A stretch of DNA of 64,000 nt from JBHJGM01 sp050331815 (GTDB lineage Bacteria; Verrucomicrobiota; Verrucomicrobiia; Opitutales; JBHJGM01): positions 1 through 64,000 of the forward strand of contig JBHJGM010000011.1 of the NCBI GenBank assembly GCA_050331815.1, read 5' to 3'. Below are positions 38,323 to 47,224 of this stretch, one piece after another (the stretch's first letter is position 1; the number at the start of each line of letters is the position of its first letter). The position numbers and the translations under genes were made by a program. A model generated the notes under the pieces. That model did no database searches, had not been told where the DNA came from, and saw only the letters and a program-made list of their open reading frames with translations.

Positions 38323-38751
38323 ATGGCCAATCTTCTCCCAGCAAAGACGAAATACCGCAAGGTTCACAAGGGGCGTATCCGTGGCAAAGCCAAGGGCGGC
38401 ACCGAGGTTTCTTTCGGCGAGTTTGGCATGCAGTCGCTCGACCGCTCGCGCCTGACCGCTGCCCAGATTGAAGCCGCCCGTGTGGCCATCAACCGCTACC
38501 TCAAGCGCCGTGGCAAGGTCTGGCTGCGTGTGTTCCCGCACAAGCCCGTAACCAAGAAGCCTGCCGAAACGCGCATGGGTAAGGGCAAGGGCGGCGTCGA
38601 GTTCTGGTGCGCTATCGTCAAGCCCGGCACCATGATCTTCGAAGTGGCTGGCGTCTCCGCGACCGCCGCGCGCGAGGCCATGCGCCGAGCCGACGCCAAG
38701 CTGCCTTTCCGCACCCGCTTCGTCAGCCGCGAAGAGCGCGAGATGTATTAA
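38323..38751 (+). CDS. rplP: 50S ribosomal protein L16
   Basis: The protein has 142 residues. Landmarks: PAKTKYRKVHKGRIRGKAKG, IEAARVAINRYLKRRGKVWL and MGKGKGGVEFWCAIVKPGTM. It contacts tRNA in the A site region. Confidence 0.98.
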   Translation: MANLLPAKTKYRKVHKGRIRGKAKGGTEVSFGEFGMQSLDRSRLTAAQIEAARVAINRYLKRRGKVWLRVFPHKPVTKKPAETRMGKGKGGVEFWCAIVKPGTMIFEVAGVSATAAREAMRRADAKLPFRTRFVSREEREMY

Positions 38752-38772
38752 CTTTTCACTACAGATTTCAAC

Positions 38773-38982
38773 ATGGCCACGAAAACCAAAGACCTGCGTC
38801 AGCTGACCGTTGAGGAACTCGGTAAGGAGATCCGCGATGCGCGGGAGGAATTGGTCAAGCTGCGTATGCGCAAGCAAAGCGACCAGATTGAGCGCCCGAG
38901 CACCTTTCGCGAACTGCGCCGCAGCATCGCCCGCCTGGAAACCATCCTGGCCGAGAAGAAACGCGCCGAAAAGGCCGCCTGA
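38773..38982 (+). CDS. rpmC: 50S ribosomal protein L29
   Basis: The protein has 69 residues: two helices with ELGKEIRDAREELVKLRMRK and FRELRRSIARLETILAEKKR, the L29 pattern. It lies between rplP and rpsQ as in the standard order. Confidence 0.97.
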   Translation: MATKTKDLRQLTVEELGKEIRDAREELVKLRMRKQSDQIERPSTFRELRRSIARLETILAEKKRAEKAA

Positions 38983-39033
38983 GTCCACTAATTGTTCGAA
39001 CCTGCCGCCCGTGCCCGCACCCCTTTCAAGCAT

Positions 39034-39321
39034 ATGACCGAGACCGAAAATCAGACGCCGCGCAACCGCCGCAAGCTCCTGCAGGGGCTGGTGACCAGCC
39101 GCAGTGGCGACAAGACTATCAAGGTGACCTTCCAGTACAAGGTGGCCCACCCGCTTTACGGCAAGGAAGTGAAGCGCAAGACCGTGGTGCACGCCCACGA
39201 CGAGAAGAACGAGTGTAAGCTGGGTGACCGCGTGGAGATCATGGAGACTCGCCCGCTCTCCAAACTCAAGCGCTGGCGCGTGGTCCGCGTGACCGAAGCC
39301 GCCCCGGTTATCGGTGGCTAA
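39034..39321 (+). CDS. rpsQ: 30S ribosomal protein S17
   Basis: The protein has 95 residues from the ATG at 39034; an in-frame TTG 42 bases upstream is an unlikely start. Landmarks: RRKLLQGLVTSRSGDKTIKV, HPLYGKEVKRKTVVHAHDEK and GDRVEIMETRPLSKLKRWRV. Confidence 0.97.
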   Translation: MTETENQTPRNRRKLLQGLVTSRSGDKTIKVTFQYKVAHPLYGKEVKRKTVVHAHDEKNECKLGDRVEIMETRPLSKLKRWRVVRVTEAAPVIGG

Positions 39322-39383
39322 GCTCTAGTCGTATTTTGTAACCTGTTTTCATACAAAAACTTTAAACCCGCAGGAGACGCCCC

Positions 39384-39749
39384 ATGGTCCAGATGCAAAG
39401 CCGCCTCAACGTCGCCGATAACACCGGCGCTAAAGAGGTCATGATGATCCGCCGCCTCGGCCAGGCCAAGGATACCGCCTCCGTGGGCGACATTATTGTC
39501 GTCACGGTGAAGTCCAGCACGCCCGAGGCCGCCGTCAAAAAAGGCACCGTGGCCAAGGCCGTGGTCGTGCGCACCAAGGCGCCGATCCGCCGGGCCGACG
39601 GCAGCTACCTGCGCTTCGACAGCAACGCCGTGGTCATCCTCGACGGCAACATGAACCCGCGCGGCACCCGCATCTTTGGTCCGGTTGCGCGCGAGCTGCG
39701 CTCCAAGCGTTTTATGAAAATTATCTCCCTTGCCCCCGAGGTGCTCTAG
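39384..39749 (+). CDS. rplN: 50S ribosomal protein L14
   Basis: The protein has 121 residues. Landmarks: VQMQSRLNVADNTGAKEVMM, VKKGTVAKAVVVRTKAPIRR and DSNAVVILDGNMNPRGTRIF. A GCAGGAGA ribosome-binding site precedes the ATG. Confidence 0.98.
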   Translation: MVQMQSRLNVADNTGAKEVMMIRRLGQAKDTASVGDIIVVTVKSSTPEAAVKKGTVAKAVVVRTKAPIRRADGSYLRFDSNAVVILDGNMNPRGTRIFGPVARELRSKRFMKIISLAPEVL

Positions 39750-39776
39750 GCCCGCCAACCCTTTGCCAACTTTCCG

Positions 39777-40034
39777 ATGAAACAGAAACTCAAACGCGGT
39801 GATGAAGTCATTGTGATCGCCGGTGCCGACAAGGGTGCCCGCGGTAAGGTGCTGGAGGTGCGTCCGGCTCAGGAGCGCGTGCTGGTCGAGGGTGTGCGCA
39901 TGGTCAAACGCCACAGCAAGGCCCGCAGTGAATCTGATCAAGGCGGCATCCAGGAGCGCGAAGCCGCCATCCACCGCAGCAATGTTATGAAGGTCGACGC
40001 CTACGAAGCACGCCAGGCCCGCAAGGCCGGCTGA
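39777..40034 (+). CDS. rplX: 50S ribosomal protein L24
   Basis: The protein has 85 residues, slightly shorter than the usual 100. KOW motif at the start (LKRGDEVIVIAGADKGARGK), then GVRMVKRHSKA and GGIQEREAAIHRSNVMKV. Assembly initiator of the 50S subunit. Confidence 0.97.
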   Translation: MKQKLKRGDEVIVIAGADKGARGKVLEVRPAQERVLVEGVRMVKRHSKARSESDQGGIQEREAAIHRSNVMKVDAYEARQARKAG

Positions 40035-40073
40035 GCGCTGCCACCGTTGAAATAACGCCCAGAATTTTTCGCC

Positions 40074-40736
40074 ATGGCCAAGAAAGACGCCAAATCCGAA
40101 GCCCCCGCCGCCGCGCAAGTCCCCGCGACGCCGCCGTTTATGCGCACCTTCTACCGCGAGAACGTGGTGCCCGCGCTTAAGAAAAGCCGCGGCTACAAAA
40201 ATCCGCACCAGGTGCCCACGATTGAGAAGGTGGTCATCAACACTGCCCTGCGCGCCGATGCCGACCGCGGCTGGATTGCCGAAGTGGTCAAGGAGATCGG
40301 CCTGATCGCCGGTCAGCAGCCCATCATCACCAAGGCCCGCAAGAGCATCTCGAACTTCAAGGTGCGCGAAGGGATGCCCCTGGGCGTCAAGGTGACCCTG
40401 CGTGGCGCGCGCATGTACGACTTTCTTTACCGCCTGCTGGCGGTGGCGCTGCCGGCCATCCGCGACTTTCAGGGCGTGCCCACCAAGTGCGACGGTCAGG
40501 GTAACTACACCCTCGGCATCACCGACCACACCATCTTTCCCGAAATCAACGTCGACACAAACAAGCGGTCCATCGGCATGGATTTGACCATCGTCACGAC
40601 CGCCTCCGATGACGAGGAAGCGCGGGAGTTGCTCAAACTCATGGGCATGCCCTTCCGCAAAACCACCAAGGAAAAGGAAGCCGAGGAAGCTGCCGCACGC
40701 GAAGCGGCCAAGGCTGCCGAAGCCGCCTCCGCTTAA
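40074..40736 (+). CDS. rplE: 50S ribosomal protein L5 with terminal extensions
   Basis: The protein has 220 residues against about 180 usual. The core is standard (NPHQVPTIEKVVINTALRAD-type strand, KARKSISNFKVREGMPLGVK, GNYTLGITDHTIFPEI, GMDLTIVTTASDDEEARELL). A 20-residue Lys/Ala/Pro start and a 25-residue Glu/Ala/Lys tail are additional and low complexity. It binds 5S rRNA. Confidence 0.97.
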   Translation: MAKKDAKSEAPAAAQVPATPPFMRTFYRENVVPALKKSRGYKNPHQVPTIEKVVINTALRADADRGWIAEVVKEIGLIAGQQPIITKARKSISNFKVREGMPLGVKVTLRGARMYDFLYRLLAVALPAIRDFQGVPTKCDGQGNYTLGITDHTIFPEINVDTNKRSIGMDLTIVTTASDDEEARELLKLMGMPFRKTTKEKEAEEAAAREAAKAAEAASA

Positions 40737-40754
40737 CCCACGTATTTTTCAGCT

Positions 40755-41060
40755 ATGGCCAAAAAAAGCGCAATTGCCCGCAACGAGAAACGCAAACGCC
40801 TGGTGGCGAAGTACGCCGCCAAGCGTGCCGAACTCAAGCGCACCATCGCCGACCCAAACACCGAGGACGAAGCCTTCTTTAAGGCACAGCGTGAACTCGC
40901 CCTGCTGCCGCGTAACTCGGCTCCGGTCCGCGTGCGCAACCGCTGCAGCATCACCGGGCGTCCCCGCGCGCACATCCGCAAGTACGGGGTCTCGCGCATC
41001 GTGTTTCGCGAACTCGCCTCGCAGGGAATGATCCCCGGCGTCACCAAGTCCTCCTGGTAA
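40755..41060 (+). CDS. rpsN: 30S ribosomal protein S14 (zinc-free form)
   Basis: The protein has 101 residues: the long form without the CxxC pairs that bind zinc. Landmarks: MAKKSAIARNEKRKRLVAKY and RNRCSITGRPRAHIRKYGVS. It lies 18 bases after rplE. Confidence 0.98.
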   Translation: MAKKSAIARNEKRKRLVAKYAAKRAELKRTIADPNTEDEAFFKAQRELALLPRNSAPVRVRNRCSITGRPRAHIRKYGVSRIVFRELASQGMIPGVTKSSW

Positions 41061-41090
41061 CTTTTTTCTCCAACCGATCCGCATCCGTCT

Positions 41091-41480
41091 ATGGCTATTC
41101 ATGACACAATCGGCGACTTTTTGACCGTGCTGCGCAACGCCAGCCTGGCCAACAAGGACAGCTGCGCGGTGCAGTACTCGAAGGTCCGCGAGGGCATCGC
41201 CCGCATCCTCAAGCAGGAGGGCTACATCGAGGACTTCGCCCGCGTCGACGACGGCAAGCAACTCGAGGTGCGCCTCAAGTACGTCAACAATGCTGCCGCC
41301 ATCACTGGTATTCAGCGCTTCAGCAAGCCCGGGCGCCGCATGTATTACGGCTACCGCGAAATCCCCCGGGTACTCGGCGGGCTGGGCACCTCCATCCTGA
41401 CCACCTCGCGCGGCGTTCTCAACGATCGCGAGGCACGTCGTCAGAAGGTTGGCGGCGAGGTCCTTTGCAGCGTCTGGTAA
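41091..41480 (+). CDS. rpsH: 30S ribosomal protein S8
   Basis: The protein has 129 residues. Landmarks: HDTIGDFLTVLRNASLANKD, SKVREGIARILKQEGYIEDF and GLGTSILTTSRGVLNDREAR. S8 is the translational repressor of the spc operon in E. coli. Confidence 0.98.
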   Translation: MAIHDTIGDFLTVLRNASLANKDSCAVQYSKVREGIARILKQEGYIEDFARVDDGKQLEVRLKYVNNAAAITGIQRFSKPGRRMYYGYREIPRVLGGLGTSILTTSRGVLNDREARRQKVGGEVLCSVW

Positions 41481-41525
41481 GGCAGGCACGTTCCATTTTT
41501 AATCCATTCATCACTCCCGCAGACC

Positions 41526-42062
41526 ATGAGCAGAATCGGCAAGCTCCCCGTCCTTATCCCGGATAAGGTCAAGGTGAACATCGAGGACAACACCGTGCAG
41601 GTGGAAGGGCCCAAAGGTAAGCTTTCCAAAGCCTTCGACCGGGCTGTCTCCATCGTGGTCGAAGAGGGTACCGTCAAGGTCTCGCCCAACGGGAACTCCC
41701 GGCACTCGCGCGCGATGTACGGCACCACCCGCGCTATCATCGACGGGATGGTCAGTGGCGTGGTCTCGGGCTACACGAAGAGCCTCGAGATCGAGGGCGT
41801 CGGCTTTAAGGCCATCCTCAAGGGCAAGGTGCTCGACCTTGCGCTCGGGTATGCCCACCCGATCAATTACAAAATCCCGGACGGCATCACCGTGACCGTC
41901 GCCGACAACACCAAGATCAAGGTCGAGGGTGCCGACAAGCAGATGGTCGGGCAGGTCGCCGCCGATATCCGCAGCTTTTATCCCGCCGAACCGTACAAGG
42001 GTAAGGGCGTACGCATCGTCGGTCAGTTTGTCCGCCGCAAGGAAGGTAAGAAGACCTCTTAA
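41526..42062 (+). CDS. rplF: 50S ribosomal protein L6
   Basis: The protein has 178 residues. Landmarks: MSRIGKLPVLIPDKVKVNIE, GVGFKAILKGKVLDLALGYA and EPYKGKGVRIVGQFVRRKEG (each shortened). It lies between S8 and L18 as in the standard order. Confidence 0.98.
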   Translation: MSRIGKLPVLIPDKVKVNIEDNTVQVEGPKGKLSKAFDRAVSIVVEEGTVKVSPNGNSRHSRAMYGTTRAIIDGMVSGVVSGYTKSLEIEGVGFKAILKGKVLDLALGYAHPINYKIPDGITVTVADNTKIKVEGADKQMVGQVAADIRSFYPAEPYKGKGVRIVGQFVRRKEGKKTS

Positions 42063-42094
42063 CGCGCCGCCCCAGCACCCAACCGAATTCGCTC

Positions 42095-42457
42095 ATGAAC
42101 CTCTCCGTAAAGCGTAAACTCGCTCAGAAGCGCCGCTGGCGTATCCGCAACAAGATCAGCGGCACGTCGCAGCGCCCGCGTTTGTCGGTGCGCTTTTCTA
42201 ACCAGCACATCCACGTGCAGGCGATCGACGACCGCGCCGGGAAGACCCTGGTGTCCGTCTCCACTAACAACAAGGAACTGCGCGAGCGCTCGCTTAAGCC
42301 GAACGTTACCGGCGCAGCCGAACTCGGCAAGCTGGTGGCCGAACGCGCCAAGCAGGTCGGCATCGAAACCATCGTCTTCGACCGTGGCGAGCGTCGCTAT
42401 CATGGCACCGTGAAAGCCTTCGCCGAAGCCGCGCGCGAAGGTGGCCTGCGGTTCTAG
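42095..42457 (+). CDS. rplR: 50S ribosomal protein L18
   Basis: The protein has 120 residues. Landmarks: RKLAQKRRWRIRNKISGTSQ, RPRLSVRFSNQHIHVQAIDD and GERRYHGTVKAFAEAAREGG. It links 5S rRNA to the large subunit. Confidence 0.98.
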   Translation: MNLSVKRKLAQKRRWRIRNKISGTSQRPRLSVRFSNQHIHVQAIDDRAGKTLVSVSTNNKELRERSLKPNVTGAAELGKLVAERAKQVGIETIVFDRGERRYHGTVKAFAEAAREGGLRF

Positions 42458-42481
42458 ACCCCTATCAATACTTTGAAATCC

Positions 42482-43069
42482 ATGAGAAATCAGAACCAGA
42501 ATCGTGGCCGCGGCGGCCGTGGCGATCGCTCGCCCACGCCCTCGGAGCCGCCCGAGTATCAGGAAAAGGTCGTCCACATCAATCGCTGTGCGAAGGTGGT
42601 CAAGGGCGGTCGCCGTTTCAGCTTTGCCGCGCTGGTCGTCGTCGGAAACCAAAAGGGCGAAATCGGTTTTGGCTACGGCAAGGCCAAGGAAGTGCCCGAG
42701 GCCATCCGCAAGGGTACCGAGCGTGCCCAAAAAGATCTTTGCAAAGTGAAGCTCAAGGGCACGACCATCCCGCACGCGGTGCTGGGCGAGCACGACGGCG
42801 GCCAGGTGCTGCTGCGTCCGGCGGCTCCGGGTACGGGCGTCATCGCCGGTGGCGGCGTGCGCGCGGTCCTCGAACTGGCCGGCATCAAAGACGTGCTTTC
42901 AAAATCTATGGGCTCGAACAATCCGCTGGCCGTGGTCAACGCCACCATCAAAGGCCTGCAGCAACTCCGGCTCTCGGAAGACGTCTCCAGTCTTCTTCAG
43001 CACGAGGCTGACGCCACGCCTCCGGGGGTGGAGGAAGTCCCGGCCACCGTGGCCGAAGTCAATGCCTGA
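42482..43069 (+). CDS. rpsE: 30S ribosomal protein S5
   Basis: The protein has 195 residues from the ATG at 42482; an in-frame TTG 9 bases earlier is unlikely. A short Arg/Gly/Asn-rich start precedes the conserved core EKVVHINRCAKVVKGGRRFS, KGEIGFGYGKAKEVPEAIRK and PGTGVIAGGGVRAVLELAGI. S5 helps decoding fidelity and unwinds mRNA at the entry channel. rplO follows by 50 bases with no rpmD between. Confidence 0.98.
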   Translation: MRNQNQNRGRGGRGDRSPTPSEPPEYQEKVVHINRCAKVVKGGRRFSFAALVVVGNQKGEIGFGYGKAKEVPEAIRKGTERAQKDLCKVKLKGTTIPHAVLGEHDGGQVLLRPAAPGTGVIAGGGVRAVLELAGIKDVLSKSMGSNNPLAVVNATIKGLQQLRLSEDVSSLLQHEADATPPGVEEVPATVAEVNA

Positions 43070-43118
43070 GCCCGGCCCGTTTTTCTTTTAGCAGTTCCAA
43101 TATCGACCCGCTCTTTCC

Positions 43119-43616
43119 ATGAAACTCCACGAACTTCAGAACAATCCCGGTGCCATCCACCGCACCAAGCGCCTGGGCTCGGGCGTGGGCACGGGCAACG
43201 GCAAGACCTGTGGCAAAGGCCACAAGGGCCAGAAGGCGCGTTCGGGTAAGGGCATCCGGCCCATGTTTGAGGGTGGTCAGATGCCGCTCTACCGCAAGCT
43301 GCCCATCCGTGGCTTCAACCATAAGAATTTTCATAAACTCTTCGCGGTGGTGAACGTCGGCGATCTTGAACTTGTTGAGGGCGAGTCCGTAAACAAGGAA
43401 ACGCTGGTCAAGGCCGGGCTCGTTCGCAGCAACGCCAAGCTCGTCAAGATTCTCGCGACCGGCGAAGTCGGCCGGGCCTTTCAGGTTACGGTGGACCGCT
43501 GCTCGGCCAGCGCTCGGACCAAGATCGAAAACGCTGGTGGCTCGGTCACCGAAACCCTCTTGTCCGCCGAAGCTGCCGAGCCTGCGGCCGAAGCCAACGA
43601 AGAAGCGAAGTCGTAA
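43119..43616 (+). CDS. rplO: 50S ribosomal protein L15
   Basis: The protein has 165 residues. Landmarks: KLHELQNNPGAIHRTKRLGS, GNGKTCGKGHKGQKARSGKG and FEGGQMPLYRKLPIRGFNHK (shortened). An acidic Ala/Glu tail extends the C-terminus. Confidence 0.98.
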   Translation: MKLHELQNNPGAIHRTKRLGSGVGTGNGKTCGKGHKGQKARSGKGIRPMFEGGQMPLYRKLPIRGFNHKNFHKLFAVVNVGDLELVEGESVNKETLVKAGLVRSNAKLVKILATGEVGRAFQVTVDRCSASARTKIENAGGSVTETLLSAEAAEPAAEANEEAKS

Positions 43617-43685
43617 GCGGCTTTGGTCGACGAAAAAGTTCACTCCGCCAGCCTTGTCCGCTGAGCCTGTCCCGGTCCGCCTGTA

Positions 43686-45200
43686 ATGTTTTCGGCCTTT
43701 TTCAACTGTTTCAAAATCCCCGAGCTGCGTCAGCGTATTCTCTTTACGTTGGGGATGATTTTCGTGGCGCGCGTCGGGGCGAACATCCCGCTGCCGGGCC
43801 TCGACACCGGTGTACTCGCGGAGGTTTTCGCGGCGCGTTCGGCCACCGCCCAGGCTGATCTGGCGGGACTCTTTAACATGTTTACCGGCGGTGCGCTGCG
43901 CCAGGGGGCGGTCTTCGCCCTGGGGATCATGCCGTACATCAGCGCCTCGATTATCCTCCAGCTGATGGGCGCGGTTGTGCCTTCGTTGGCGCGCTTGCAG
44001 CAGGAGGGCGAAATCGGTCGTCAAAAGATCACGCAGTACACACGCTACCTGACCATTGCGATCGGCTTGGTCCAGTCGCTGTTGCTGGCGCTGGGCATTA
44101 TGCGCTCGCCGCAGACGCTTTTTGGCGACGGCGATTTCACCGGGCTAGTCATTGTCAGTCCGTGGCTGTTCGTCTTGATGGCGGTGATTTTCATGACCTC
44201 CGGAGTGGTCCTGCTGATGTGGATCGGCGAGCAGATCTCGATGAAGGGCATCGGCAACGGTATCTCGCTTTTGATTACGATCGGCATCCTGGCTGACCTG
44301 CCCAACGCCGCCACCCAGCTTTGGAACCTGGCCACGCTGCCTGACACCGACCAGAATCCACTGCGCCTGACCGTACCGGAAATTGTTCTGCTGTTCATCA
44401 TTTTCGTGGTGGTGATCGTGGCGATCGTCTGGGTGACGCAGGGCATGCGGAAGATCCCGGTGCAGTACGCCAAACGCATCGTTGGGCGTAAGCAGTACGG
44501 CGGCACCAGCTCGTTCCTGCCCCTGCGTGTCAATTACGCCGGCGTCATGCCGATCATCTTCGCCAGCGCGATTTTGATGTTTCCGCAGGCCATTTTCACC
44601 CAGCTGGCCAGCGCCAGCGAGACCCTGCGCTTTCTGGAGAACTGGGCCAACTTCATGCGCACGGGCACCTGGTTCTACTTCGTCTTCTCGGCGATGCTGA
44701 TCCTCGGCTTCAGCTATTTCTGGGTCTCCATCATGTTCAAGCCGATTCAGATCGCCGACGACCTGAAGAAGAACGGCGGCTACATCCCTGGCGTGCGCCC
44801 CGGCGAACCCACTTCCCGCTACCTGGACTTTGTGATGACGCGCCTGACGCTTTTCGGCGCGGTCTTCCTGACGCTGGTTTGGGCGATTCCGTACCTCATC
44901 AGCTCGGTGCAGAACATTCCCTTCACGGTCTCGATTTTCTTCGGCGGCACCGGCACGCTGATTGCGGTGGGGGTCACGCTCGACACGATGCGTCAGATCG
45001 AGACATTCCTCCTGCAGCGTCACTATGACGGCTTCCTGAAAAAAGGCCGCATCCGCAGTGGCACGCGTCGCCGTCAGACCGTCGACGCGGGCGAAATCCG
45101 AGACCTGGGCCTGGGCAAGCTTTGGGCGGCGTTGCTCACGCTGTTCACCATTGGCATGATTGCCTGGCTGGTAAAAATCGTTTTTGGCGTCGGCCAGTGA
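43686..45200 (+). CDS. secY: Preprotein translocase subunit SecY
   Basis: The protein has 504 residues, longer than the usual 430-440 because of extended loops. Ten transmembrane helices are evident, starting with RQRILFTLGMIFVARVGANI and the plug-region segment FTGGALRQGAVFALGIMPYI. Later landmarks: GISLLITIGILADLPN and RYLDFVMTRLTLFGAVFLTL. It forms the protein-conducting channel with SecE. It is placed between rplO and map. Confidence 0.97.
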   Translation: MFSAFFNCFKIPELRQRILFTLGMIFVARVGANIPLPGLDTGVLAEVFAARSATAQADLAGLFNMFTGGALRQGAVFALGIMPYISASIILQLMGAVVPSLARLQQEGEIGRQKITQYTRYLTIAIGLVQSLLLALGIMRSPQTLFGDGDFTGLVIVSPWLFVLMAVIFMTSGVVLLMWIGEQISMKGIGNGISLLITIGILADLPNAATQLWNLATLPDTDQNPLRLTVPEIVLLFIIFVVVIVAIVWVTQGMRKIPVQYAKRIVGRKQYGGTSSFLPLRVNYAGVMPIIFASAILMFPQAIFTQLASASETLRFLENWANFMRTGTWFYFVFSAMLILGFSYFWVSIMFKPIQIADDLKKNGGYIPGVRPGEPTSRYLDFVMTRLTLFGAVFLTLVWAIPYLISSVQNIPFTVSIFFGGTGTLIAVGVTLDTMRQIETFLLQRHYDGFLKKGRIRSGTRRRQTVDAGEIRDLGLGKLWAALLTLFTIGMIAWLVKIVFGVGQ

Positions 45201-45271
45201 GCAGGTTCGCTCGACCGCCTTTCTCGCTGGCAGGGCGAGGGGAGTAATTTTCCAGAGGCGGTATCGATTCG

Positions 45272-46048
45272 ATGATTCCCATTAAGACAGAGGCGGAAAT
45301 TGCGCAGATGCGGCAGGCATGCCGGATCGCGGCAACGGTGCTCGCCCGCCTCGCCGAGCGCATCGAGCCCGGGATCACCACCTACGATTTGGATTCATTG
45401 GCGCGCGACATGATGGAAAGCTACGGTGCACGCAGTGCCTGTTTCAATTACGGGGTGGGCTCACGCCGGCCGTTTCCGGGGCACACCTGTATCTCCGTCA
45501 ACGAAGAGATCGTTCACGGCATTCCCTCGATGAAGCGCACCCTGCGCGACGGCGACCTGGTCACCCTGGATGTCTGCATCGTCCACGAGGGCTGGATTGG
45601 CGACAACGCCTGTACTTATGCCGTGGGGCAGGCGTCCAAAGAGGCCGACCAGCTTTTAAAAATCAGCGCGGAGGCCCTGCATCAGGGCATTGCGCAGGTC
45701 AAACCCGGCAACCGCATCGGCCACGTCTCCAACGCGATTCAACGGCACATCGAGGGCCATGGGCTGAACGTTGTGCGCGAGTTCGTCGGTCACGGCGTGG
45801 GGCGCAGCATGCATGAGGAGCCACAGATTCCCAACTACGGACGCGTGGGCTCTGGCGCCAAACTGCGCGAAGGCATGACGCTGGCCATCGAGCCGATGGT
45901 GAGCGCGGGCAACGGCGAATCGCGCGTCGCTGCCGATGGCTGGACTGCGGTGACCGTGGATGGGGCCGATTCTGCGCATTTTGAGCACACCGTGCTCGTG
46001 ACAGAAGCAGGATTTGAGATCTTGACAACCCCGGAAGATTTGACTTAA
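45272..46048 (+). CDS. map: Type I methionine aminopeptidase
   Basis: The protein has 258 residues. The metal ligands of the pita-bread fold are in place: the Asp of LVTLDVCIVHEGWIGDNAC (two Asp), His of EFVGHGVGRSMHEEPQIPN, Glu of LAIEPMVSAG and Glu of AHFEHTVLVTE. It removes initiator methionine from nascent proteins. It lies between secY and rpsM, where infA and rpmJ often follow; neither is here. Confidence 0.98.
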   Translation: MIPIKTEAEIAQMRQACRIAATVLARLAERIEPGITTYDLDSLARDMMESYGARSACFNYGVGSRRPFPGHTCISVNEEIVHGIPSMKRTLRDGDLVTLDVCIVHEGWIGDNACTYAVGQASKEADQLLKISAEALHQGIAQVKPGNRIGHVSNAIQRHIEGHGLNVVREFVGHGVGRSMHEEPQIPNYGRVGSGAKLREGMTLAIEPMVSAGNGESRVAADGWTAVTVDGADSAHFEHTVLVTEAGFEILTTPEDLT

Positions 46049-46118
46049 TCCTATCGTTTTTTCTCTGCCCGACGCTGTAGCAGTCGGCATTCCAAGCACA
46101 CACTAATTTTATCGTTTC

Positions 46119-46493
46119 ATGCCACGCCTCCTCGGAGTCGATATCCCTGACCACAAGCCGCTCGCCTACAGCCTGCGCTATATTTACGGCATCGGTCCCA
46201 CCCGCGCCAGCGAAGTCATCGAGGCCGCCGGTTTGGACGGGCACATGCGCGCACGCGAGCTCAACGAGGAGCAGCTTAACCGCATCACCCATGTCATCAC
46301 GGAAAAGGGCTTCGTTATCGAAGGCGACCTCCGCCGTGAGGTGACCGGCAACCTCAAGCGCCTGCAGGTAATCCGTTGCTACCGCGGCCTGCGGCATCAG
46401 CGCGGCTTGCCCGTTCGAGGCCAGCGTACTTCGACCAATGCGCGTACGCGTAAGGGCGGCCGCAAGACCGTCGGAGTGGCTCGCAAGGCCTAG
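46119..46493 (+). CDS. rpsM: 30S ribosomal protein S13
   Basis: The protein has 124 residues. Landmarks: RLLGVDIPDHKPLAYSLRYI, YGIGPTRASEVIEAAGL and RHQRGLPVRGQRTSTNARTR. It bridges the subunits and touches P-site tRNA. Confidence 0.98.
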   Translation: MPRLLGVDIPDHKPLAYSLRYIYGIGPTRASEVIEAAGLDGHMRARELNEEQLNRITHVITEKGFVIEGDLRREVTGNLKRLQVIRCYRGLRHQRGLPVRGQRTSTNARTRKGGRKTVGVARKA

Positions 46494-46531
46494 CCCGCAA
46501 ACCCTCTTTCCTTTATTAGAAAATTTTCTCG

Positions 46532-47191
46532 ATGAGCGACGAAGATAAGAAGTCAGCCGCCGAAACCGCGGAGCCCAAGGCGGAAACGCCCGCTGCGGTG
46601 GAAGCACCCAAGCCCGAAGCCAAGGCGGAGCCGAAAGCCGAAAAACCCGAGACTGCGAAGCCGGAGGCCAAGGACACTAAGGCAGAGGCTGACAGCAAAG
46701 AGGCAAAGTCCGAAAAGCCGGACGGCAAGGCTGGTGAAGGTCAGGGTGAGGGCGATGAGAAGAAGTCCGGCCAGCCGTCCGCAGCCGACCTGCTTTCGGA
46801 CGACTTGGGCGAACTCAAGATTCGCAAGGCCAAAGGCAGCAAAAACGTCGGCTCTGGCGTCTGCAACATCCTCGCCACCTTCAACAACACGAAGGTCAGC
46901 TTCGCCGACCAGAACGGAAACATCATTTCGTGGTCGAGCTCGGGCAAGTGCAACTTTCGCGGCTCGCGTAAATCCACCGCTTATGCGGCTCAGGTAGTCA
47001 CTCAGGACGCCGGCAAGGTCGCGATGTCGCACGGCATGCGCGAAGTCGAGGTACGCGTGAAGGGTCCCGGCATGGGTCGCGACTCCGCCGTGCGCGCCCT
47101 GCAGAGCCTTGGTTTTGTGGTCACCGCGATTCGCGATGTGACTCCCGTCCCCCACAACGGCTGCCGCCCGCCCAAGCGCCGCCGCGTCTAG
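46532..47191 (+). CDS. rpsK: 30S ribosomal protein S11 with long charged N-terminal tail
   Basis: The protein has 219 residues against about 129 usual. The conserved S11 core begins near residue 100 (GSGVCNILATFNNTKVSFAD, SSSGKCNFRGSRKSTAYAAQ, HNGCRPPKRRRV). Residues 1-95 are low complexity, made almost only of Ala, Lys, Glu, Pro, Asp and Ser with repeated EPKAE/KPEAK units. There is no in-frame ATG between the tail and the core that would give a normal-length S11, so the tail seems to be translated. Similar tails may occur in related bacteria (from memory, not checked). Confidence 0.95.
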   Translation: MSDEDKKSAAETAEPKAETPAAVEAPKPEAKAEPKAEKPETAKPEAKDTKAEADSKEAKSEKPDGKAGEGQGEGDEKKSGQPSAADLLSDDLGELKIRKAKGSKNVGSGVCNILATFNNTKVSFADQNGNIISWSSSGKCNFRGSRKSTAYAAQVVTQDAGKVAMSHGMREVEVRVKGPGMGRDSAVRALQSLGFVVTAIRDVTPVPHNGCRPPKRRRV

Positions 47192-47224
47192 CTCCCGCTC
47201 AACTTCCAGCTCTTTTCGGACTCC

